This document shows, one piece after another, positions 50,643-57,394 of a stretch of 57,394 bases of DNA. Position 1 is the first letter of the stretch; the number at the start of each line of letters is the position of its first letter. This stretch comes from an uncultured bacterium (GTDB lineage: Bacteria; Planctomycetota; UBA1135). A program made the translations under genes and the position numbers. The notes under the pieces are model-generated. The model saw only the letters and a list, made by a program, of their open reading frames with translations. It ran no database searches and was not told where the DNA came from. The stretch is taken from contig CALFOT010000092.1 in NCBI GenBank assembly GCA_937919925.1, positions 1 through 57,394 of the forward strand. The letters are read 5' to 3'.

Positions 50643-51554
50643 GGGGATAGCAAGAGTTTTGCGCCATGGTTATTGACCGGCATGGGTGGGGTTTTGGGGG
50701 TGGGTGCTGCAGCGCACCCACCGCAGGCCATTCATATTGTTGCTGGGCAAGTTCGCCCCAGCGCTTGGCCCGTCACCCCCGCTGTGCGCGTAAACCTTGG
50801 CCGACGCGGTGCTTTGGCTCACATCGTGGCGGAGCTGCGCCCCAGCGTGGTAGTTCACGCTGCTTGTATTTCGCGCGCTGCCGATTGCGAACTACAACCG
50901 GAGCGCGCGCTGTCGATCAATGTGGAGGCGGTTGAGGAACTACTCGAGAGCGCCGCTTCCGCAGCCAGTTTTGTGCTTTATGTATCTACCGAACAAGTTT
51001 TTGACGGCACTGCGGCCGTTTATTTCGAGCATAGCCCAGTTTCTCCGCAGACCGTTTACGGCACCACCAAAGCCACCGCCGAGCAGATGGTGTTGGCCGC
51101 AGGTGGGGCGGTGGTGCGCTTGCCGCTGCTACTTGGTCCCCGCGTGAACGAGCGCCGTGTGGGTGCGGATCGTGCGGTGGTGGATGCGGTGCGTGCCGGC
51201 CAGCGTCTGCGCTTGTTTCGCGATGAAATTCGCACACCCGTGCATGTGGATTTCATCGCACCGATGTTGTGGAAGCTTGCCCGCCTGCGGGTGCCCGGCG
51301 TGTTTCACCTTGCGGGCGCGGAGTCCGTCAGCCGCTTCGAGCTTGGTCAACGCGCCTGTCTTGCAGCTGGCATAGAACCCTTATTGGATTCTAGCCTAGC
51401 GGCGCAATTCGACGGCCCACCGCGCAGTTTGAAGCTGGTGTTGGATTGTCAGCGGGCACAAAAGGAACTCGGATGGGAGCCGCCGGATTTGCGACAATCC
51501 CTAGCCCGCACTTTCGCCGCCCCCGCTTTCAGGGCTGGCGTTTGCTCAGATTGA
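50640..51554 (+). CDS. RmlD-like NAD(P)-dependent sugar reductase
   Basis: 304 residues of the extended short-chain dehydrogenase family, closest in pattern to dTDP-4-dehydrorhamnose reductase. Nucleotide motif LLTGMGGVLGVG (11-22), VVHAACISRAADCELQPERA with the INVEAV helix, YVSTEQVFDG, the catalytic Tyr-x-x-x-Lys in VYGTTKATAEQ (about 140-144), HVDFIAPMLWKLA and a C-terminal EPP...QSLARTF. The acidic DxD/NxxG variants typical of RmlD are not all visible, so the sugar and even the reaction are uncertain. It ends four bases before valS. Confidence 0.78.
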   Translation: MGDSKSFAPWLLTGMGGVLGVGAAAHPPQAIHIVAGQVRPSAWPVTPAVRVNLGRRGALAHIVAELRPSVVVHAACISRAADCELQPERALSINVEAVEELLESAASAASFVLYVSTEQVFDGTAAVYFEHSPVSPQTVYGTTKATAEQMVLAAGGAVVRLPLLLGPRVNERRVGADRAVVDAVRAGQRLRLFRDEIRTPVHVDFIAPMLWKLARLRVPGVFHLAGAESVSRFELGQRACLAAGIEPLLDSSLAAQFDGPPRSLKLVLDCQRAQKELGWEPPDLRQSLARTFAAPAFRAGVCSD

Positions 51555-51558
51555 AACG

Positions 51559-54285
51559 ATGAACGATTCTCCAGCTACGAACTTGCCGACGCGCTACACG
51601 CCGGCCGATTTTGAACAACGTATTTACGCTGAGTGGGAGCGTAGTGGTTTGATGACGCCGCCCGCCCAAGATAGCGGGCGCCCAACTTTTACCGTGATGA
51701 TGCCGCCACCCAATGTTACTGGTGTGTTGCACATGGGGCATGCGCTGAACAACACCATGCAAGACTTGGTAATCCGCTACAAACGGATGAGTGGTTTTGA
51801 TGCGCTGTGGGTGCCAGGAACTGATCACGCCGGAATTGCTACACAGGCGGTGGTCGAGAAGAAACTGCTTACCGAAGGTGGGCCAAACCGCAAAGAAATG
51901 GGCCGCGAGGCCTTTGTGGAGGAGATTTGGAAATGGCGTCAGCACCATGGCGATGTGATTCTGAAGCAACTCAAGCGTTTGGGCGCCAGTTGCGATTGGT
52001 CGCGTACTAAGTTCACCCTGGATGCTGATATGGCGCATGCCGTGCGCGTGGCTTTTGTACGGTTATGGAAGCAGGAAAAAATTTACCGGGGGGCACGGTT
52101 AGTCAACTGGGACTGTAAATTGCAAACCGCGGTTTCCGATGACGAAATCGAATATGTGACGCAAAAGAGCACCCTATGGACTTTACGCTACCCGGTAAAG
52201 GATTCCACTGAGTTCTTGAGTGTGGCCACTACCCGCCCCGAAACCATGTTGGGCGACACCGGCGTCGCGGTTCACCCCGAGGATAAACGCTATGGCCATT
52301 TCGTGGGGCAAAGCATTTTGTTGCCGCTGACCAACCGCGAAATCCCCATCATTGCAGATACTTCGGTGGACCCTGAGTTTGGTACTGGTGCGGTCAAGGT
52401 GACTCCCGGTCACGATCCGGCAGACTACGAGCGGGGTGCGCGTCATCACTTGGCCATCATCAATATCCTCCATACCGACGGCACGATGAACGGCGAGTGC
52501 GGACGCTTTGAAGGGCTTCCACGCGAACAAGCCCGCAAGCAGATTCTTGCCGCGTTTGAGGAGCTTGGGTTACTTGTCGGTGCCGAAGAAATCACCAACA
52601 ATGTTTCCATTTCGGATCGCTCCAAAACTGCGATTGAGCCGCTGGTCAGTGAGCAGTGGTTCGTGAAGATGAAGGATTTGGCGCAACCAGCGATTGGTGC
52701 GGTCAAAGATGGCTCGTTGAAGTTCAAGCCGGAGCGTTGGACCAAGGTGTATCTAGATTGGCTCGAAAACGTACACGATTGGTGTATTTCACGGCAGCTG
52801 TGGTGGGGTCATCGCATCCCAGTTTGGTACGACGAAGATCATGTGCCGGTGGCCTCGGTTGAGGATCTCGCCATCGGCTCGCCGCACCCACAGACGGGCA
52901 AACCAATTGTTCGTCAAGATGAGGATGTACTGGATACTTGGGGTTCATCCTGGTTGTGGCCCTTCGCCACTCTTGGTTGGCCCGAGCACAGCGCCGATAT
53001 GGCGCGCTTTTACCCCACGCAGTTTCTTTCTACCGCGCGCGACATCATCTACTTATGGGTGGCGCGCATGGTCATGGCTGGCTACGCATTGTTGGAAGAC
53101 CTACCTGCAGCGCAACGCAACCCCTTCGCCACTTGTTATATCCATGCTACAGTGCTCGATGGCCACGGCCGGCGGATGTCCAAATCGGCTGGTAATGGGA
53201 TTGACCCCGTCGAGATGATTGAGAAGTACGGCGCGGATGCCGTGCGTTACTCGTTGATGATTTTGACGCGCGAAGGGCAAGATGTGAAGCTGGCGGAAAA
53301 CCGCTTTGAACTCGGCCAACGCTTCTGTAATAAAATTTGGAATGTTGCGCGCTTCGTGCTGCAAAACCTACAAGGTCCAAGCGATCCGGTCGGCGCTGCG
53401 CAAGCACCCGCTGCCGACGCGCTTGAAGATCAGTGGATCCTGTCGCGTTTGGCCGCCGTCACCGAGGCCGTCAGCACCGCTCTCGATCAATACGATTTTC
53501 ACGATGCCGCGCAAGCCTTGTACCGCTTTACCTGGGATGATTTCTGCGATTGGTATGTAGAGGCCGCCAAACGCCGTCTATGGGCCGGTGAAAATGCCGC
53601 GGAGGGTTCTGTGGAGGCCGTTAGTGCCGCCGCAGCACGTGCCACCTTGGGGCACACCCTGACCACGCTACTGAAGCTCTTGCATCCGTTCACACCCTTT
53701 TTATCGGAAGCCCTGTGGGCCGAAGTTCCGCAGCCATTGCGTGGTGGGGTAGACATGCTGATGGGCGCAAGTTGGCCCACGGTGGATGTTGCAAGCCGCA
53801 ATCTGGAGGTTGAAGAAAACTTCGCGCAGCTGCAGGATGCGGTGCGAGCCTTCCGCAATGTGCGCGCTTTACTCGAAACCCCCGCAACGGAGAAACCAGC
53901 GGCGACCGTACTTTGTGGCGATGCTCCCACCAGCGTCAACTTTGCCGCCCAGCAGAGTTTGGTGGCATTCCTTGCGCGTCTTGAAAGTGTGGAAGTACGC
54001 AGCGACGGCATCAAACCCGCAGCGCACGGCACCGATGTGTTCCGCGGTGGCTCGGTGTTCTTGCCGTTTGCGCTGGATACCGATCCCGCGAAACTACGCA
54101 GTTCTTTAGAGAAGAAGCTGCAGAAGGTGGAAGGTGGCATTCGCGCTATAGACGGGAAGCTAGGCAACGCCAAGTTTGTTGCCAACGCCGATCCCGAAGT
54201 GGTGCAGTCTGAACGAGAGCGGCGAGTTCTGCTCGAAACAGAACTCGCCACATTGTTGGCCAATTTAGAAGGCCTTACGGTCTAA
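51559..54285 (+). CDS. valS: Valyl-tRNA synthetase
   Basis: Class I synthetase (908 residues) that charges tRNA-Val and edits threonine. HIGH motif is HMGH (NVTGVLHMGHALN, about 52-64), editing domain from about 195 (TTRPETMLGDTGVAVHPEDK, GTGAVKVTPGHDPADYE), DVLDTWGSSWLWPFATLGWP, KMSKS as RRMSKSAGNGIDP, anticodon-binding helices and a C-terminal coiled coil (VEGGIRAIDGKLGNAKFVAN). Length and order are normal. Preceded closely by the RmlD-like gene and convergent with the FGE-fold gene. Confidence 0.98.
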   Translation: MNDSPATNLPTRYTPADFEQRIYAEWERSGLMTPPAQDSGRPTFTVMMPPPNVTGVLHMGHALNNTMQDLVIRYKRMSGFDALWVPGTDHAGIATQAVVEKKLLTEGGPNRKEMGREAFVEEIWKWRQHHGDVILKQLKRLGASCDWSRTKFTLDADMAHAVRVAFVRLWKQEKIYRGARLVNWDCKLQTAVSDDEIEYVTQKSTLWTLRYPVKDSTEFLSVATTRPETMLGDTGVAVHPEDKRYGHFVGQSILLPLTNREIPIIADTSVDPEFGTGAVKVTPGHDPADYERGARHHLAIINILHTDGTMNGECGRFEGLPREQARKQILAAFEELGLLVGAEEITNNVSISDRSKTAIEPLVSEQWFVKMKDLAQPAIGAVKDGSLKFKPERWTKVYLDWLENVHDWCISRQLWWGHRIPVWYDEDHVPVASVEDLAIGSPHPQTGKPIVRQDEDVLDTWGSSWLWPFATLGWPEHSADMARFYPTQFLSTARDIIYLWVARMVMAGYALLEDLPAAQRNPFATCYIHATVLDGHGRRMSKSAGNGIDPVEMIEKYGADAVRYSLMILTREGQDVKLAENRFELGQRFCNKIWNVARFVLQNLQGPSDPVGAAQAPAADALEDQWILSRLAAVTEAVSTALDQYDFHDAAQALYRFTWDDFCDWYVEAAKRRLWAGENAAEGSVEAVSAAAARATLGHTLTTLLKLLHPFTPFLSEALWAEVPQPLRGGVDMLMGASWPTVDVASRNLEVEENFAQLQDAVRAFRNVRALLETPATEKPAATVLCGDAPTSVNFAAQQSLVAFLARLESVEVRSDGIKPAAHGTDVFRGGSVFLPFALDTDPAKLRSSLEKKLQKVEGGIRAIDGKLGNAKFVANADPEVVQSERERRVLLETELATLLANLEGLTV

Positions 54286-54292
54286 GTGGGCC

Positions 54293-56230
54293 TTAGTTGC
54301 GCAGAGCGTTCCACTGCGCTGGGTTGCACAGGCTTGCCCCACTCTCATCACGCGGCGTTAGCGCAAAGCTAAACCCGTAGGCATTGCCATGGCTACCTGG
54401 AACCTTGAAATGGAAAATCATGGCTTCTTTAATTTTGTCGCCTTCCTGCTTACGGAAGGTGACGCCATGCTCCACGCTTTTATCCTTTTTGTAGGTGGGT
54501 TGGCCAATGAGGGGCAAGGCAGCAAGCGCAACGTTTTCTGAGTTCACAATCAGAATGTGTGGGCGGTTTGGAATCAACGGCACGCCGCTAATATCGACGG
54601 AAAGCCGCAGCTCGGGTTCTGGCTCGCTAATCTTCTCGTCCTTTTTAGCCTTCTTGCCTTTTGCCTTTTTGTCGCTGTCTTTTTCGGGATCCTGCTCGCC
54701 AGCTGGCGGAGTGACGGGCTTGCCATCTTCCGTTCCATCGGTGCCACCCACTCCATCTGGATCTTCTGGTTCTTCGGCATCATCCACATCGGTTCCCAGT
54801 TCCGGTGGCGCGGCATCTGACTCGGCATCCCGCTCCATTCCTTTCACCCATCCACCCCAGCTTTCAATGTCTTTGTTTTTCATGCTTGGAATGTAGACCA
54901 GCGTGTAGGCACCACTAGGAATATCAAAATCATCGAGTTGCACATCCGTGTAGAGTGCAGCCAGAGGAATCAAGCGGCCGCTTTTACGAATGTCTTTATC
55001 AATAACATTCAGCTTATTGTGGTCATCTTGTTCGAAGGGATCTTTGAGTGGCGTGAGGCTCAAGCTGGTATGAGGGCCAAACACGGCGTAGTTAGCCGAC
55101 AGGTGCACTTCTTTGACGTCTTCGTGAGGGGCACGTTTCGCGGCGATGGCATCGAGATCGCGCAAGCTGTGTTTTTCTACACCTATCGCCATATTGAAAT
55201 CCAGAGCCGTGCGTGGCGTGCCTCCGAGTACTGCGCTGCGCAGATCCAAGCAGCGCAGGGAGGCGCTATCGACAATGGGTTGAGCACTCGCTGCGACGCG
55301 GAAACCAACGATGGAAGCGGAGGCATCTCGTTCGAAGGCAATGCGCGTATCGATGCGGCAGTTCGTGGCTTCGTTGCGGTAACTGCCACCCTTAATCAGG
55401 ATGCGGTTCGAATCCCAAGAGGGCGACGGGTAGATCGTATCCGTGACCTTGCCTTTGGCGTCTTTGAACTGCAGCGAAAATGATTTCCAGCCGTCTAGCT
55501 TTAGGGCGCGCGAATTGGTGTACTCGTGAACTAAACCAACTAAATCGTAAACGCCATAAGGCGAAGCATTTTCCATCGAGCAAACCGGAAGCATTTTATA
55601 AGCAAGGTTGCTCGGTTGCGTGGCGTTGTGGCTAATCAACTGGCGATCGAATTTTGCACCGAAGGGGTAATCAAAATCCGTATCACCCCGTGCCGCGCGG
55701 ACCCATTCCGGTTCGGTGGGCAGGCGAAATCCAGCCCATGCGCAGTAACGCTCTGCATCCATAAAGCTCACCGACACCACCGGCTCCAGGGCGGTTGCAG
55801 GGTTCATTTCCCAAACGCTGCCCTCATTTTGCCAATTCAGCTCCCACCAGCGGGCTTTGGTTTCTTCGTCGAATTTATAACTCGGCCCGAATTCTTTTTT
55901 GCCGGCCTGAATCAATTCCGCGCGCAAATCAGAGCTAATCGTGGCCCAGGCCGGAGGCGGCATGGCACCCGTGGCAGTGACAAACTCCAAATACATCTCG
56001 TTGGTCACGAGAGTTGGACTGATAAAAAAGGCGTTGACCTGTTGTTTGCCGCGAGGTGCCTCACCAGCAATGACGCTGGCTGCAGAAGGCATTTCGTGGA
56101 TGCGCTGAATGGTGTCATCCATTTCGGCGCCAATCACGGTAGAGCCGCCAGGAATTGCAACCAGGCCAGGGCGCTGATCGGGTGCTTGGAGCAGCGCAAG
56201 GGGAAGGCTAATGAGTAGGGTAGTAAACAT
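54293..56230 (-). CDS. Secreted FGE/SUMF1-fold protein with charged linker
   Basis: 645 residues with a signal peptide (MFTTLLISLPLALLQ). The formylglycine-generating-enzyme fold covers about 22-310: GLVAIPGGSTVIGAEMDD, FFISPTLVTNEMYLEFVTAT, PVVSVSFMDAERYCAWAGFR, LPTEPEWVRAARGDTDFDYP, YGVYDLVGLVHEYTN and IKGGSYRNEATNCRIDTR. FGE uses two cysteines in the last motif; here only the second remains, so enzyme activity is doubtful. An acidic then Lys-rich linker (about 468-540) joins two later beta-rich segments. No sulfatase is nearby. Such proteins are common in planctomycetes, often with unknown roles. Confidence 0.85.
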   Translation of the reverse strand: MFTTLLISLPLALLQAPDQRPGLVAIPGGSTVIGAEMDDTIQRIHEMPSAASVIAGEAPRGKQQVNAFFISPTLVTNEMYLEFVTATGAMPPPAWATISSDLRAELIQAGKKEFGPSYKFDEETKARWWELNWQNEGSVWEMNPATALEPVVSVSFMDAERYCAWAGFRLPTEPEWVRAARGDTDFDYPFGAKFDRQLISHNATQPSNLAYKMLPVCSMENASPYGVYDLVGLVHEYTNSRALKLDGWKSFSLQFKDAKGKVTDTIYPSPSWDSNRILIKGGSYRNEATNCRIDTRIAFERDASASIVGFRVAASAQPIVDSASLRCLDLRSAVLGGTPRTALDFNMAIGVEKHSLRDLDAIAAKRAPHEDVKEVHLSANYAVFGPHTSLSLTPLKDPFEQDDHNKLNVIDKDIRKSGRLIPLAALYTDVQLDDFDIPSGAYTLVYIPSMKNKDIESWGGWVKGMERDAESDAAPPELGTDVDDAEEPEDPDGVGGTDGTEDGKPVTPPAGEQDPEKDSDKKAKGKKAKKDEKISEPEPELRLSVDISGVPLIPNRPHILIVNSENVALAALPLIGQPTYKKDKSVEHGVTFRKQEGDKIKEAMIFHFKVPGSHGNAYGFSFALTPRDESGASLCNPAQWNALRN

Positions 56231-56368
56231 CCAGTATGGGGCTTTGATCCGCTGGGGAGCCGCACAATGTACAACTCCTGCGGTGAGTCGCCAAATGCAG
56301 AGGCGGGGTGCCTCCGGCGGTGACCAGGCTCATCTAGACTGTGACGAAGCGTCGGTTTCGCCTTACTC

Positions 56369-57346
56369 ATGTCTGCCAACAGTTTTCGCGCCACAATTTC
56401 TCCCGAATTCCACGGTAAACGCCTCGATTTGGTGCTCGTCGAATTGTTGGGTGAGTCCTTTTCACGGTCCCGCTTGTCTGGCTGGGTTCGTGAGGGGCGG
56501 CTGCAAATTGATGGCGTTACCCTCGATAAGCCTGGAATTTTGGTGGAGGAAGGGCAGCACCTTGTGCTCACCCCACCCAGCCTCGAGGTGCCAGAGCCAG
56601 GCTCCGCGCTCGAGCCGCTGGTGCTCTATTGCGATGAGCATCTGGCGGTGCTGGATAAACCCGCAGGCCTGCCCATGCACGGCAATAGTGCCGGGGATCA
56701 CCAAATGAGTGTGGCCAACTGGATGGTGGAGCACTATGGCCCGGATTTGCCCATCGGCCAGGGCGTCGAGCGGCCCGGAATTGTGCACCGCCTAGACCGC
56801 GGTACGTCGGGAGTTTGTGTGGTGGCCTTCGAACGTACGGTTTTTGAGGATCTGCAAAGCCAGTTTGCCGCTCGCACCGTGGAAAAAGAGTACCACGCAC
56901 TTTGCTACGGCCAGGCGCGCTTTCGTTCGGATTGGGTGGACAAGCGTCTGCACGCGGATCCCGTTCATCCCAGCCGCGTCTCGGTCACCAATTCATTTCG
57001 TGCAGGCACCCGAGATGCCATGACTTACTGGGAAGTGATGGAAGATTTTGACGGCTTCGTGTTGCTGAAGGTCCTGCCGAAAACTGGCCGCAAACATCAG
57101 ATTCGTGTCCACCTCACTTCCGTCGGCACGCCGTTGGTGGGCGATCCTTTTTACCGTGCGCGTAACTTCGGCACCGGTATGTTGCCAGCAGGCTGCCCGG
57201 AAGTGGATCGCACCCTTTTGCATGCGTATGGCATTAGTTTTGAACATCCAGTCGAAGGTGGGCGTATGCATTTCCGTTCGGATTATCCGGTTTTGATGCA
57301 GACGGTGCTTGATCAGCTGCGCAGCGCAAGACCGGCCATAAGTTAG
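56369..57346 (+). CDS. RluA/RluD-family pseudouridine synthase
   Basis: 325 residues. N-terminal S4 RNA-binding domain (GKRLDLVLVELLGESFSRSR, LSGWVREGRLQIDGVTLDKP) then the catalytic fold: YCDEHLAVLDKPAGLPMHGN, IVHRLDRGTSGVCVVAFERT with the catalytic Asp143, and TGRKHQIRVHLTSVGTPLVG. The layout fits RluD (23S rRNA helix 69) but the exact uridines cannot be assigned. Possible -10 TAGACT at 56335-56340; the 138-base divergent gap with the FGE-fold gene holds nothing else I recognise. Confidence 0.92.
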   Translation: MSANSFRATISPEFHGKRLDLVLVELLGESFSRSRLSGWVREGRLQIDGVTLDKPGILVEEGQHLVLTPPSLEVPEPGSALEPLVLYCDEHLAVLDKPAGLPMHGNSAGDHQMSVANWMVEHYGPDLPIGQGVERPGIVHRLDRGTSGVCVVAFERTVFEDLQSQFAARTVEKEYHALCYGQARFRSDWVDKRLHADPVHPSRVSVTNSFRAGTRDAMTYWEVMEDFDGFVLLKVLPKTGRKHQIRVHLTSVGTPLVGDPFYRARNFGTGMLPAGCPEVDRTLLHAYGISFEHPVEGGRMHFRSDYPVLMQTVLDQLRSARPAIS

Positions 57347-57394
57347 TGCATCATTCTTTCTGTAAATTCCCTCGCACCTCTGCACACGGTCAGC

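Noticed and set aside
55400..55425. T-loop-like GGTTCGAATCC suggesting a tRNA
   Set aside because: The flanking bases do not form a T-stem, no acceptor or anticodon arm is found, and it lies in the coding sequence of the FGE-fold gene. A similar GTTCGAA near 578-586 in the RND gene fails for the same reasons.
1..57394. CRISPR arrays, insertion sequences, phage integrases or attachment sites
   Set aside because: No spaced direct repeats, transposase, integrase or terminal inverted repeats were seen by reading; the window is compact chromosomal DNA.

Overview
The window reads as a slice of a Gram-negative, peptidoglycan-building chromosome with roughly balanced base composition and tightly packed housekeeping genes. 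No insertion sequence, phage, CRISPR or tRNA was recognised. Outer-membrane markers are lnt, kdsA, several lipoproteins, a secretin-like protein and an RND efflux pump. Several traits point towards Planctomycetota: a 284-residue coiled-coil protein of a type I recall from planctomycetes (start MSTIGK, C-terminal beta domain), an FGE/SUMF1-fold secreted protein, TPR lipoproteins, and a CdsA signature with GFG/AFGG in place of GHGG. This assignment is an inference, of moderate to low confidence.

Layout: 1-2062 (minus) holds an RND pump (permease cut by the window edge, plus its lipoprotein adaptor). 2128-5039 holds moeA and lnt, overlapping. 5189-6330 is a two-gene unit (MreC-shaped coiled-coil protein plus a small membrane protein with a histone-H1-like tail) ending in a clear terminator. 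6474-12997 is the rod-shape operon mreB-mreC-mreD-PBP2-rodA, with overlapping stops and starts. 13109-17407 is tdh-kbl-acetoacetyl-CoA synthetase, followed by a secreted esterase-like protein and ppsA. 20946-22705 is a divergent pair, a methionine gamma-lyase-like enzyme and an Lrp/AsnC regulator, sharing a palindromic operator candidate. 22795-27124 holds a CBS-pair protein, an orphan D12-class DNA methyltransferase, trkH and trkA.

27197-33344 is accessory: two paralogous TPR proteins (minus) diverge from a large Ig-like lipoprotein (plus) across overlapping -10 elements. 33482-36234 is rpsO-pnp with an intercistronic hairpin, and PNPase carries an RGG/RDD-rich tail. 36428-39898 is an unusual mini-cluster: a short OmpH/Skp-like secreted protein, a secretin-domain lipoprotein and a GspK-type pseudopilin, without the rest of a type II system. 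39831-40529 (minus) is an unrecognised protein overlapping gspK tail to tail.

40637-45879 holds purA, uppS, cdsA, phoH, ybeY and a FliA/WhiG-type sigma factor. 45894-50574 (minus) holds an M14 peptidase, a lipid-kinase-like protein and kdsA. 50640-57346 holds an RmlD-like reductase, valS, a secreted FGE-fold protein (minus) and an RluA/RluD-family pseudouridine synthase.

A recurring signal is a TAnnnT hexamer ending 6-8 bases before the start codon, seen before seven genes. This suggests many mRNAs here are leaderless, while genes inside operons use overlaps or Shine-Dalgarno sites. No stretch over 300 bases lacks a gene, provided the 39831-40529 reading frame is accepted.
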